Shown here: positions 25,417 to 33,367 of the stretch, in pieces | How the letters are laid out: every line of letters begins with the position of its first letter | How positions within the stretch are numbered: position 1 is the first letter of the stretch | Assembly (NCBI RefSeq): GCF_009469765.1 | Contig: NZ_SSSQ01000002.1 | Location: 577,298 to 641,297, forward strand | Length of the DNA stretch: 64,000 nt | Direction of reading: 5' to 3' | Source of the DNA: Dechloromonas hortensis | GTDB taxonomy: Bacteria; Pseudomonadota; Gammaproteobacteria; Burkholderiales; Rhodocyclaceae | Notes under the pieces: model-generated | Database searches by the model: none | What the model was told of the DNA's origin: nothing | The model's input: the letters and a program-made list of their open reading frames with translations, nothing else | Program-made: the position numbers and the translations under genes

Positions 25417-25493
25417 GTGCCCGTAGCTCAACTGGATAGAGCAGCTGCCTTCTAAGCAGCAGGTCGGGGGTTCGAGTCCCTCCGGGCACGCCA
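25417..25493 (+). tRNA. tRNA-Arg (anticodon UCU)
   Basis: A 77-base cloverleaf with acceptor stem GTGCCCG/CGGGCAC, D-arm starting TAGCTC, anticodon stem GCTGC/GCAGC with loop CTTCTAA (anticodon TCT at 25451-25453), T-arm containing GGTTCGAGTCC, and encoded CCA. It reads AGA codons. The 216 bases upstream hold no gene, and downstream to 25617 I see no gene and no clear att duplicate. Confidence 0.95.
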
Positions 25494-25617
25494 ATAAAAT
25501 CAATAGCTTAGTGGTTCGATTGTTTTTCACACAAGCGCATGAAAAATCCCCAACCGACAAAACGAGTTCCGGGGTGATTCACATTGACCCCAGTAGTTGC
25601 CCCAATTTTTAGTTTTT

Positions 25618-26463
25618 TTAAGCGGCACTTCTGTTGCTGGCACATCGAAAATCAGCCTGTCTCGACTCAAGATCAAGGCCTATCTTCGAGCTGGAACTCA
25701 CCCCGAGCAGATCGATGCCGCTTGCCAGGATCGGTTTGCGCAGTGCCGTCAGCTCGATGTTGTCGACCATGACCCGGGCCGGCAACTGCTGGATGGTCTC
25801 GATGATTCTGGCAATTGGCCGATCTGACGAGAGCAGGCTCTGATCGAGTTTGACGATATCGGGCTGCAATTCGCGGAGCAGTCCGAAATCCAGCTTCTTG
25901 CGGCCAAACTGCCCGATGGCGATGCCGTAGCCGCGTGAGCGGTAGCTGTTGACGGCCCGGATCAGGTGTTCGGCGTCATTGATGCCGTTGATGTCCATTT
26001 CCAGCGTGATCTGTTCCGGCAGCAGGCCGCAGGGCTTGAGGATTTCCTCGAAGGCGAGGCCGTGCTGGGACGAGACGCTGAGGATATGGCGGGCATGGAC
26101 CTTGAGCAGCAGGTTGCCGCGTTCCGGCTGGGTCAGGTAATTCAGGGCGTGCAGCGTGCGGACCAGGCGATCGAGATAGACGAATTCCTCGTTGTCGGTC
26201 GGCAGCACGAAGACCGACTCGGGCAGCAGCGGAATGCGGTTGGAGAGGCCGAAGGCCTGCAGCGACGCGGCATGGCCGTGCAGCTTGCCGCTGGCGGTCT
26301 CGACGATGGGCAGGAACTGCGATTCGAGCCGGATGTTGGCGAAATGCAGAAAGACGCGGCCATCGGCGGCAACGAAAGGCTGGTCGAGCCCGGAGCGCGA
26401 GTAGTGGGCCGGCAGACCGGACTTCGGGTGGTTGAGCGTTCTGACTAAATCGCTAAGCGGCAT
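25618..26463 (-). CDS. Degenerate EAL-domain protein
   Basis: A 281-residue protein with the fold pattern of c-di-GMP phosphodiesterase EAL domains: an FLPIV strand, then EEILKPCGLLPEQITLEMDIN, then LRELQPDIVKLDQSLL. The catalytic signatures are gone. The EAL motif itself reads AASLQA, the expected DDFG reads IGQFG, and the ending lacks the usual E-G-(V/I)-E. It should not hydrolyse c-di-GMP and may bind it or another partner instead. I chose the ATG at 26463, which has AGGA 7 nt upstream. An intact relative lies at 32364. Confidence 0.75.
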   Translation of the reverse strand: MPLSDLVRTLNHPKSGLPAHYSRSGLDQPFVAADGRVFLHFANIRLESQFLPIVETASGKLHGHAASLQAFGLSNRIPLLPESVFVLPTDNEEFVYLDRLVRTLHALNYLTQPERGNLLLKVHARHILSVSSQHGLAFEEILKPCGLLPEQITLEMDINGINDAEHLIRAVNSYRSRGYGIAIGQFGRKKLDFGLLRELQPDIVKLDQSLLSSDRPIARIIETIQQLPARVMVDNIELTALRKPILASGIDLLGVSSSSKIGLDLESRQADFRCASNRSAA

Positions 26464-26625
26464 GGGGAATCCTGATGAGAGGCGGCCCGTATGCATGCGT
26501 TCCGGCCTGGTTGCTGTCGGCAGACTATAGGCGGCGAGCGCCTGCTGTCATACGACTTAAAGTTTCGATCCAAATTCATCACCGATTATTTGGCTATCAG
26601 AAAATTATCTTTAACCGGCACTGGC

Positions 26626-26646
26626 GCCCCGGCAGCGCGCCGGGGC
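26626..26646 (-). terminator. Hairpin after the phasin gene
   Basis: An 8-bp stem GCCCCGGC/GCCGGGGC with a 5-base loop lies 8 bases beyond the phasin stop on the minus strand. It lacks an immediate T run, so it is a weak or non-canonical terminator. Confidence 0.5.
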
Positions 26647-26654
26647 TTGTTCGA

Positions 26655-27215
26655 TCAAGCGGCCTTGCGGCGGGTTGAGGAATTGACCGCCTCGACGGCG
26701 CGCGAGGTCGCCTTGCTGGCGGCACTGACGCTGGCTTCGGTGATGTTGGCAACCTGGCGGGCGGCCTTGTTGGCGTTCTCAAAAGCCGAATTGGCCGCCG
26801 AAATGGCCGACTTGACCGCGGTGACGGCCAGCTCGGAATTGCCGGCCGACTTGGCGTACCAGTCGAGCGCCGAGGACAGCGACTTGTTCAGTTCGGCATG
26901 GCCCTGTTCCAGCAATTTGACGTATTCCTCCTGGGTGTTGGCGGAAATGTCGTGGAGGCCGCGATAGTAGGCGATGGCCTGTTCGACCTGCGGCTGAAAG
27001 TAGGCGCCGTTAAGCGAAAAGGCTTCTTGCGGCGTTTTGGTGCCGAGCAGGTTACGGACACCGTCCAGCTGTTCCAGCAGTACGTTCCGGGTGCTCGACA
27101 GCTGGTGTGAGGCGAGTTTCTCGAAGCTGTTCAGCGTAAGGTTGATGGCGCTCTGCAGCGTTTCCAGGCTGGCCGCGCTGGCGGCGGTAATGTGCTCGAT
27201 GGATGGATTTGCCAT
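26655..27215 (-). CDS. Phasin family protein (PHA granule-associated)
   Basis: A 186-residue, almost wholly helical, Ala/Ser-rich protein of the phasin_2 family that coats polyhydroxyalkanoate granules. The start MANPSIEHITAASAASLETL and the segment around FQPQVEQAIAYYRGLHDI are characteristic. Residues 125-180 form a long amphipathic helix. I chose the ATG at 27215 because CCGGAG lies upstream and phasins begin here; an in-frame ATG 117 bases earlier would add a His-rich tail not typical of the family. PHA storage also fits the MaoC protein at 49845. Confidence 0.88.
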   Translation of the reverse strand: MANPSIEHITAASAASLETLQSAINLTLNSFEKLASHQLSSTRNVLLEQLDGVRNLLGTKTPQEAFSLNGAYFQPQVEQAIAYYRGLHDISANTQEEYVKLLEQGHAELNKSLSSALDWYAKSAGNSELAVTAVKSAISAANSAFENANKAARQVANITEASVSAASKATSRAVEAVNSSTRRKAA

Positions 27216-27327
27216 GATGATCTCCGGAAGGGATGAGGGGGCTTGATGGTGGTGCCGCCCGTGGTGACGACACCGTTCATGCACCCTCATTCTGTTGATC
27301 GCATCCGGCGGAGGGAATGACATTGTT

Positions 27328-27366
27328 TTCATATCCTTCGAAGCGGCGGGCTTCGAAGGATATGAA
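27328..27366. repeat. Perfect 16-bp inverted repeat after metY
   Basis: TTCATATCCTTCGAAG and its exact reverse complement flank a 7-base loop, 2 bases beyond the MetY-type gene stop on the minus strand. Neither flank has a T run, so this is a very stable hairpin that may stabilise the mRNA 3' end or block readthrough, but not a standard Rho-independent terminator. Confidence 0.8.
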
Positions 27367-27368
27367 CT

Positions 27369-28649
27369 TCAGCTTTTGCCCAACGCCTGGTCGATGTCCC
27401 ACAGGATGTCGTCTAGCGTTTCCAGGCCGACCGACAGGCGGATCAGGTCGGGTGGGACCCCGGCGGCGATCTGCTGTTCTTCCGACAGTTGGCGGTGGGT
27501 GGTCGAGGCCGGGTGGATGACCAGGGTCTTGGCGTCACCGATGTTGGCCAAGTGTGACAGGAACTCGACGCTGTCGATGAAGCGCTGACCGGCCGCGGCG
27601 CCGCCCTTGATGCCGAAACTGAGCACGGCGCCGGCGCCTTTCGGCAGATATTTTTCCGCCAGATCGTAATAGCGGTTGCCGGCCAGCCCGGGGTAATTGA
27701 CCCAGGCCACTTTCGGGTGATCCTGCAGGAAGCGGGCAACGGCCTGCGCGTTCGTGCAGTGCCGTTCCATGCGCAGCGGCAGGGTCTCGACGCCTTGCAG
27801 CAGCAGGAAGGCGTTGAACGGGGAGAGCGCGGGGCCGAAGGTGCGCAGGCCTTCCATGCGGCATTTCATCGTGAAGCCGAAATCGCCGAAAGTCTCGTAG
27901 AAGCGGACGCCGTGATAGCCCGGCGAAGGCTCGGTCATCGTCGCGAACTTGCCGTTGTCCCACGGGAACTTGCCGGATTCGACGATGATGCCGCCCATCG
28001 TCGTGCCGTGGCCGCCGATGAATTTGGTCGCCGAATGGACGTTGACCGCAGCCCCCCACTTGAAAGGCTGGCACAGGTAGGGGCTGGCGAAAGTGTTGTC
28101 GATGAACAGCGGCAGGCCGGCCTGGTCGGCGATGCGGCCGATCGCTTCGAGATCGAGCACGTTGAGCGACGGGTTGCCCAGCGTTTCGGCATAGAGCACT
28201 TTGGTTTTCGGCGTGATGGCGCGGGCAAAGTTCTCCGGGTCGTCGGAATCGACGAAGACGGTGTTGATGCCGAGCTTCCTGAAATTGACGTCGAGCTGGG
28301 TATGCGTGCCGCCGTACAGCGTGCGTGCCGCGACGATCTCGTCGCCGGCTTCGCAGATGTTGAGCAGGGCGATCATCTGGGCCGCCATGCCGCTGCCGGT
28401 GGCGACTGCTGCGCGGCCGTTTTCGAGCGCCGCGATGCGCTCTTCGAGGACGGCGACGGTCGGGTTGGAGAGCCGCGAATAGACATTGCCGAAGGTCTGC
28501 AGGTTGAACAGGCTGGCGGCGTGCTCCGGACTGTCGAAGACGTAGGACGAGGTCTGGTAGATGGGAACGGCGCGGCTGCCGGTGGCGGCGTCGGGAATCT
28601 GGCCGGCGTGCAGGCAGAGGGTGTCGAACCCGTAATCGTGATCAGCCAT
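27369..28649 (-). CDS. metY: O-acetylhomoserine sulfhydrylase (MetY type), copy 1
   Basis: A 426-residue PLP enzyme of the Cys/Met metabolism family that makes homocysteine from O-acetylhomoserine and sulfide. Landmarks are the tetramer and substrate loop SSYVFDSPEHAASLF, YSRLSNPT, the PLP-phosphate region GSGMAAQ, the PLP lysine in SATKFIGGHG, and the C-terminal HPASTTHRQL. The length suits MetY. It follows the CoA-binding gene by 9 bases on the same strand. A second, divergent copy lies at 47131. Confidence 0.9.
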   Translation of the reverse strand: MADHDYGFDTLCLHAGQIPDAATGSRAVPIYQTSSYVFDSPEHAASLFNLQTFGNVYSRLSNPTVAVLEERIAALENGRAAVATGSGMAAQMIALLNICEAGDEIVAARTLYGGTHTQLDVNFRKLGINTVFVDSDDPENFARAITPKTKVLYAETLGNPSLNVLDLEAIGRIADQAGLPLFIDNTFASPYLCQPFKWGAAVNVHSATKFIGGHGTTMGGIIVESGKFPWDNGKFATMTEPSPGYHGVRFYETFGDFGFTMKCRMEGLRTFGPALSPFNAFLLLQGVETLPLRMERHCTNAQAVARFLQDHPKVAWVNYPGLAGNRYYDLAEKYLPKGAGAVLSFGIKGGAAAGQRFIDSVEFLSHLANIGDAKTLVIHPASTTHRQLSEEQQIAAGVPPDLIRLSVGLETLDDILWDIDQALGKS

Positions 28650-28658
28650 GGAAAACTT

Positions 28659-29129
28659 TCAGTAGGGCAGCCAGGTCGGCCGGCGGGAGGAAATCAGCCG
28701 GGTATTGACCCCGAACCAGTTGAGGCCGCCGAACAGGCGGGCATATTCGATCTTGACGCAGCGGTCCATGACGACGGACAACCCGCCGGATTCGGCAATT
28801 TTCACCGCCTCGTCATTGATCACGCCGATCTGCAGCCACAGGGTCCGGGCGCCGATGGCGACGGCTTCCCGGGCGATGGCCGAGGCGTCGGCCGGTTTGC
28901 GGAAGACGTCGACCAGGTCGACCGGCTCCGGGATCGCGGCGAGATTGGGGTAGCACTTCTCGCCGAGAATCTCGTCGTATTTCGGGTTGACCGGAATGAT
29001 CCGGTAGCCGTGCGCCTGCATGTACTTGGCGGCAAAGTTGGAGGGTCGGAACCAGTCGGCGGAAAGGCCGACCACAGCCATGGTGCGGCTTTCGCGCAGG
29101 ACGCGGCGCAGGGTGTTGATATCGCTCAT
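28659..29129 (-). CDS. CoA-binding domain protein (YccU type)
   Basis: A 156-residue single-domain protein with a Rossmann-like CoA-binding fold. MAVVGLSADWFRPSNFAAKYM and YRIIPVNPKYDEILGEKCYPNL are characteristic, followed by VDLVDVFR and a Cys in MDRCVKIE. Its function is unknown; YccU-like proteins often neighbour PLP or sulfur enzymes. It is first in a two-gene unit with the MetY-type gene. The start at 29129 is preferred, though an ATG 9 bases upstream is possible and neither has a strong Shine-Dalgarno sequence. Confidence 0.8.
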   Translation of the reverse strand: MSDINTLRRVLRESRTMAVVGLSADWFRPSNFAAKYMQAHGYRIIPVNPKYDEILGEKCYPNLAAIPEPVDLVDVFRKPADASAIAREAVAIGARTLWLQIGVINDEAVKIAESGGLSVVMDRCVKIEYARLFGGLNWFGVNTRLISSRRPTWLPY

Positions 29130-29176
29130 GGGCGGCATGTTAGCGAGGCGCCAGCGCAGGCTAAACGACGAAAAAA

Positions 29177-29232
29177 TTAGAAGCTTATGCGCGAAGCCTG
29201 TTTATTAGCTTGTCGGTGCCGGCTTGATAAGC
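29177..29232. promoter_or_regulatory. GCTTAT/ATAAGC operator-like region before the tauD-like gene
   Basis: The sequence TTAGAAGCTTATGCG at 29177-29191 is repeated exactly, in reverse orientation, at 38417-38431 upstream of the sulfonate operon. An ATAAGC half-site follows at 29227-29232. The arrangement suggests a shared LysR-type (CysB- or Cbl-like) sulfur-starvation operator, which is inference. Confidence 0.4.
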
Positions 29233-29326
29233 AAAGAAAAAACCGGTCGTTGGCAGCGCTGGCGGCACTCCCTAGATTTGACGAACCCCGGCAGTCGCCG
29301 GCCAATCTTTCAGGGAGATTCCTCGC

Positions 29327-30199
29327 ATGTCCAAGCTCGAAAATGCCGTTCCCGGCTACAAACACCTGGTTATCGAACCCTATACTCCGAATATCGGGGC
29401 GACCATTCGTGATATCGACCTGGCGAATGTCGCCGACGAAAGCCTGCGCGGCGAACTGCGCAAGGCGCTGGCCGAATATCAGGTGCTCTTCTTCCGCCAG
29501 CAGACCTTGAGCCCGGAGCAGCAGATCGAAGTCGCCAAGGTCTTCGGCGACCCGGACAAGGCCAAGGCCTTCTTCCCGCGCCATGAAAAGCACAGCGTGA
29601 TCGAAGTGCTGGAAGCCAAACCAGCCGGCCATCGCTACGGGACCGACCAGTGGCATGCCGACATCACCTTCTCGGCCAATCCACCGACCGGTACCGTCCT
29701 CTATTCCCACGTCATCCCACCGGCCGGCGGCGACACGCTGTGGGCCAGCGCCACGGCCGTGTACGACTCGCTGCCGAAACATCTGCAACTCTATCTCGAA
29801 GAGCTGCAGGCGGTGCACAGCTTCGAGCACAGCGGCTGGCCGCAGTATTTTGAACAACTGGAAGACGGCCAGGCGATCTACCGCAAGGCCCGGGCCGATC
29901 ATCTGCCGGTCGTGCATCCGGTGATCCAGACGCATCCGGTGACCGGGAAGAAAATCGTCTACGTCAATCCCAACTTTACCGACCGCATCAAGGGCATTTC
30001 GCGCCAGCAAAGCGATGCGCTGCTCGCCTTCATCTTCGCGCAGTTCCAGCGTCCCGAATTCCAGGCTCGCCTGCGCTGGGAAGAAAATACAGTGGCGATC
30101 TGGGACAACCGCGCCACCGTCCATTACGCCACGGCCGACTACGACAACCAGCATCGCCTGCTGCATCGCGTCACCTTTGGCGAAGACCGGACTTTCTGA
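29327..30199 (+). CDS. TauD/TfdA-family Fe(II)/2-oxoglutarate dioxygenase, copy 1
   Basis: A 290-residue dioxygenase of the family that releases sulfite from taurine and other alkylsulfonates. The iron ligands are His110 and Asp112 (WHADITF) and a distal His in the C-terminal segment, with the 2-oxoglutarate Arg expected in HRLLHRV. GGEVHS-type TauD regions are replaced by PPAGGDTLWAS, which is also typical. AGGGAG lies 9 nt before the ATG. The SsuA-like gene follows 12 bases later, so import and desulfonation are probably coexpressed. The substrate could be an alkylsulfonate other than taurine. Confidence 0.85.
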   Translation: MSKLENAVPGYKHLVIEPYTPNIGATIRDIDLANVADESLRGELRKALAEYQVLFFRQQTLSPEQQIEVAKVFGDPDKAKAFFPRHEKHSVIEVLEAKPAGHRYGTDQWHADITFSANPPTGTVLYSHVIPPAGGDTLWASATAVYDSLPKHLQLYLEELQAVHSFEHSGWPQYFEQLEDGQAIYRKARADHLPVVHPVIQTHPVTGKKIVYVNPNFTDRIKGISRQQSDALLAFIFAQFQRPEFQARLRWEENTVAIWDNRATVHYATADYDNQHRLLHRVTFGEDRTF

Positions 30200-30211
30200 G
30201 GAGCGAGCGCG

Positions 30212-31231
30212 ATGAGCGAAATTCAAGTATCGAAACCGGGCCGCCTGTGGCGCGGCCTGCGGCGGATCGGCACGCTGCTCGCGCTGGCGGCTGCGGCGAG
30301 CGGGGCGCTGGTCGGCCAGGCCGGGGCGCAGACGGCAGGCAACGGGCCGAAGGAACTGCGCATCGGTTACCAGAAGTACGGCACGCTGGTCATCCTGAAA
30401 GCCCGCGGCACGCTGGAGAAGCGGCTGGCCGACAAGGGCGTCGCGGTGAAATGGACGGAGTTCCCGTTCGGACCGCCGCTGCTCGAAGCGATCAACGTCG
30501 GCAGCATCGACGTCGGCACAGTCGGCGAGTCGCCACCAATCTTTGCCCAGGCGGCCGGTGCCGACCTCGTCTATATCGGCAACGAACCGCCGGCTCCGGC
30601 GGCCGAAGCGCTGATCGTGCCCAAGGATTCGCCGATCAAGAGCGTTGCCGAGCTGAAGGGCAAGCGGATCGCGGTGGCCAAGGGTTCCAACGCCAACTTC
30701 CTGCTGGTCCGGGTACTCGAAAACGCCGGCCTGAAGTATTCGGATGTCGAGGTCTCCTACCTGCCGCCGGCCGATGCCCGCGCCGCCTTCGAAAGTGGCC
30801 GCGTCGATGCATGGTCGATCTGGGACCCGTTCCTGGCCGCCGCCGAGAAGCAGTTGAATGCCCGGGCGCTGGCCGATGGCAAGGGCGCGGTCGCCAACCA
30901 CCAGTTCTACCTGTCAGCTCGGCCCTATGCCGAGAAGTACCCGGAGATCGTCCATATCCTGCTTGAGGAAATCGACAAGATCGACCAGTGGGGCAAGCAG
31001 AATCCGCAGGAAGTGGCCAAGTTCATTTCGCCGCTGATCGGGATCGAACTGCCCGTCGTCGAAGTGGCGACCGGCCGCCTGAGCTACGGCGTCAAGCCGG
31101 TGACGGCCGAGGTGCTGGCCGCCCAGCAGAAGATTGCCGACAAGTTCTTCGAGCTGAAGCTGGTGCCGAAGCAGGTGCGCATCGCCGATGCCGCATGGAA
31201 CCCGGTGGGCAAGCAGGCCGCCCGGCAATAA
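30212..31231 (+). CDS. Aliphatic sulfonate-type ABC substrate-binding protein, copy 1
   Basis: A 339-residue periplasmic binding protein of the SsuA family with a signal peptide (about 1-40, cleavage near AGAQT). LRIGYQKYGTLVILKARGTLEKRL, FPFGPPLLEAINVGSIDVGTVGE and LPPADARAAFESGRVDAWSIWDPF are hallmarks of SsuA. GAGGAGCGAGCGCG precedes the ATG. It pairs with the upstream TauD-like gene and has no permease beside it, so it probably shares the transporter encoded at 39721-41513. A terminator follows at 31249. Confidence 0.9.
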   Translation: MSEIQVSKPGRLWRGLRRIGTLLALAAAASGALVGQAGAQTAGNGPKELRIGYQKYGTLVILKARGTLEKRLADKGVAVKWTEFPFGPPLLEAINVGSIDVGTVGESPPIFAQAAGADLVYIGNEPPAPAAEALIVPKDSPIKSVAELKGKRIAVAKGSNANFLLVRVLENAGLKYSDVEVSYLPPADARAAFESGRVDAWSIWDPFLAAAEKQLNARALADGKGAVANHQFYLSARPYAEKYPEIVHILLEEIDKIDQWGKQNPQEVAKFISPLIGIELPVVEVATGRLSYGVKPVTAEVLAAQQKIADKFFELKLVPKQVRIADAAWNPVGKQAARQ

Positions 31232-31248
31232 GCCGGCAAATCGGCCAG

Positions 31249-31284
31249 ACGCCTCGCCCTGCTCAAACGGCGGGGCGTTTTTTT
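31249..31284 (+). terminator. Rho-independent terminator after the SsuA-like gene
   Basis: A 10-bp stem ACGCCTCGCC/GGCGGGGCGT (one wobble) closes a 10-base loop and ends in seven T. Confidence 0.85.
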
Positions 31285-31302
31285 ATCTTGATGGAAAGCA
31301 CC

Positions 31303-32160
31303 ATGAGCAATATTCCCGATCAAATCATCGACTTTCGCAGTCGCCCGGCCTTCCTGGCCGAATTCTACGGTTCGACGCCCGGCACGGCCGGCTACGAGAC
31401 CGCCAAGTGGCTGAGCCGGCGCACCGGTGCGCTGGACGATACGCACTTCCACGCTTCCTTCACGCTGGCCGGCTATCTCGACGAAATCCGCCGCAGCGGT
31501 ATCACGCGGGCGGTGCTGGTCGGCCGCGACACGCCGGGACTGGTGGTCAGTAATCAGCAAATTGCCGAGTTGACCGCCGGCACCCCCGAACTGATCGGCC
31601 TCGGTTCGGTCGATCCGCAAGGGCGGGGCATCGAGGCGGCCTTGGCCGGCGTCGAGCATTCGGTCAAGGGGCTCGGCCAGCGGGCGATCAATCTCGAACC
31701 CGGCTTCGGTTCGCCGGCCCTGCATGCTGATAACCCCGTGTTTTTCCCGGTCTACGATCTTTGCCAGGAACTCGGGGTGCCGGTCTGCCTGATGTCGGGG
31801 CCGACCACGCCCGATCTCGCCTATAACGATCCGGCTGCCGTCGGCCGGGTGGCGCGGGCTTTTCCCCGGCTCGCCATCGTTTGCTACCACGGCTTCTGGC
31901 CGCGGGTGAACGAGATCGTCGGCGTCGCCTTCCGCTACGAGAATGTCCATCTCTGTCCGGACATGTACCTGTTTGCGCCGGGCAGCACGACCTATGTCGA
32001 GGCGGCCAACGGCGTGCTGCGCGAGCAGTTCCTGTTCGGCACCTCCTATCCGTTCCGGCCGATGCGCCAGACGGTCGACGATTTCGTCCGGCTCGGCTGG
32101 AAGGATGGGGTGCTCGACAAGGTGCTGCACGGCAACGCCCGGCGCCTGCTCAAGCTCTAA
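31303..32160 (+). CDS. Amidohydrolase-2-like protein lacking canonical metal ligands
   Basis: A 285-residue TIM-barrel protein resembling the amidohydrolase_2 family. ARAFPRLAIVCYHGFWPRVNEIVGVA and EQFLFGTSYPFRPM match conserved late strands. The canonical first-strand D-x-H-x-H metal motif reads DFRSR, and the late GTDYP Asp reads GTSYP, so the usual metal site seems lost. It may use a different chemistry or be non-catalytic. I chose the ATG at 31303 (GGAAAG upstream); an in-frame ATG lies 12 bases earlier. It sits just after a terminator, at the end of the tauD-ssuA group. Confidence 0.7.
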   Translation: MSNIPDQIIDFRSRPAFLAEFYGSTPGTAGYETAKWLSRRTGALDDTHFHASFTLAGYLDEIRRSGITRAVLVGRDTPGLVVSNQQIAELTAGTPELIGLGSVDPQGRGIEAALAGVEHSVKGLGQRAINLEPGFGSPALHADNPVFFPVYDLCQELGVPVCLMSGPTTPDLAYNDPAAVGRVARAFPRLAIVCYHGFWPRVNEIVGVAFRYENVHLCPDMYLFAPGSTTYVEAANGVLREQFLFGTSYPFRPMRQTVDDFVRLGWKDGVLDKVLHGNARRLLKL

Positions 32161-32202
32161 GGCGCAGCTCCCCGTTCCGGGAACGGGGAGTCATTCAACT
32201 GC

Positions 32203-32379
32203 TCAGGGCAGGTAGCGCCAGGCCAGACAGGCCAGACTGAGCAGGCCGGCGATGACGCCAAGCTGGGCGATCTGGTCGCGAAAACTGACCACCGGCAAGG
32301 GCTGCTGGTTGAATTCCGGCAGCAGTTCGGGTTCGGCGATGTTGCGCTCCTCCCTTCGAGCTTTCAGGCCGCGACGCAT
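32203..32379 (-). CDS. Small single-pass membrane protein coupled to an EAL gene
   Basis: A 58-residue open frame starting MRRGLKARREERNIAEPEL and ending with one hydrophobic helix (about 38-55, IAQLGVIAGLLSLACLAW). AAGGA lies 6 nt before its ATG. The start overlaps the last 16 bases of the upstream EAL gene, which suggests translational coupling. The basic N-terminus and C-terminal helix fit an inner-membrane protein with a cytoplasmic N-terminus. I recognise no family. The real ribosome binding site and the overlap are the main arguments that it is a gene. Confidence 0.5.
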   Translation of the reverse strand: MRRGLKARREERNIAEPELLPEFNQQPLPVVSFRDQIAQLGVIAGLLSLACLAWRYLP

Positions 32380-33215
32380 GTCTTTTCCTTGATGGAAGCG
32401 GGCAGCTGGGCGAACAGTTTGGCCGATGGTCGGGCATAGTAATAGCCTTGGACGAGGTCGGCACCGGCATCAATGGCCAGCGCGTGCTGCTCAGGCGTCT
32501 CGATGCCTTCGCAGACGACCTCGGCGCCCAGTTCATGGATGATGTCGACAAGCTTGGGCAGGATGCGCCGCGCCCGCTCGTTGCTGGTCCCTTGCAGGAT
32601 CAGCGAACGATCGAGCTTGACGATATCCGGTGTCAGGCGCCACAGGCGGTCGAAATTGGAATGTTCGCAGCCGAAGTCGTCGATGGCGACGCGATAGCCG
32701 CGTTCGCGATAGGCGGCCACCGCCTCGTTCAGGCGGGAGATGTCGTCCACTTTGGCTTCCAGCACTTCAAGGATGACCTGGCGGGGCTTCAGGCCGCACA
32801 TGTGGAGCAGGCGCTCGAAGATTTCGCCGTGGCCGCGATTGCTGACGCCAAGCAGGTGGCGGCCGCTGACATTGACGAAGAGTTCGGCCCCCGAACCGGC
32901 CTGGCGGACGAAATTCAAGGCATGGACGATGCGACACAGCCGGTCGAAATAGACGACTTCGCTGCTGGTTGCCGGCAGGGCAAAGGCAGCGGCCGGCGAC
33001 AGGCTGTGGCCGGCATTGTTGTGGACGCGGAGCAGGGCTTCGTGCGCCTTGGCTTTCAGGCTGCGGGCATCGAATAGCGGCTGAAAAACGCTGGTCAGGT
33101 GCAGGCCGCGATAAAGCCCGGAGGCACCGCTCTCGCCGATGTGCAGATGCGATACCGGCGTCGACGGAATTTTCTCCCGTTCGACGAAATAATCCAGAAG
33201 CTCCTCTATTGGCAT
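32364..33215 (-). CDS. EAL-domain c-di-GMP phosphodiesterase
   Basis: A 283-residue stand-alone EAL-domain protein. FQPLFDARSLKAKAHEALLRV holds the EAL motif, followed by VNVSGRHLLG, VILEVLEAKV, AIDDFGCEHSNFD, PDIVKLDRSLI and CEGIETPEQHALA. The main catalytic Glu and Asp positions are therefore retained, though FGCE replaces the usual FGTG. It shares its general layout with the degenerate copy at 25618, so the two are probably paralogues. It has no sensory domain apart from about 40 N-terminal residues. Confidence 0.85.
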   Translation of the reverse strand: MPIEELLDYFVEREKIPSTPVSHLHIGESGASGLYRGLHLTSVFQPLFDARSLKAKAHEALLRVHNNAGHSLSPAAAFALPATSSEVVYFDRLCRIVHALNFVRQAGSGAELFVNVSGRHLLGVSNRGHGEIFERLLHMCGLKPRQVILEVLEAKVDDISRLNEAVAAYRERGYRVAIDDFGCEHSNFDRLWRLTPDIVKLDRSLILQGTSNERARRILPKLVDIIHELGAEVVCEGIETPEQHALAIDAGADLVQGYYYARPSAKLFAQLPASIKEKTCVAA

Positions 33216-33367
33216 GGTTTCCCCCTTGTGCTGCGCAGCCCGAGACCTTATTCATTCGCCCGGCAGCGGGGAAGGACAAAATCCTTCTAAGAAAATAACA
33301 AAGGGGTTTGGCAGGGCCTCGGCTGCGGCGCGACAATAGGCGCCATCCCCATTTGCTGGCGCACCGC

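Noticed and set aside
25494..25617. Possible attachment site of an integrated element downstream of tRNA-Arg
   Set aside because: No integrase gene and no duplicated tRNA 3' end could be found in the window.
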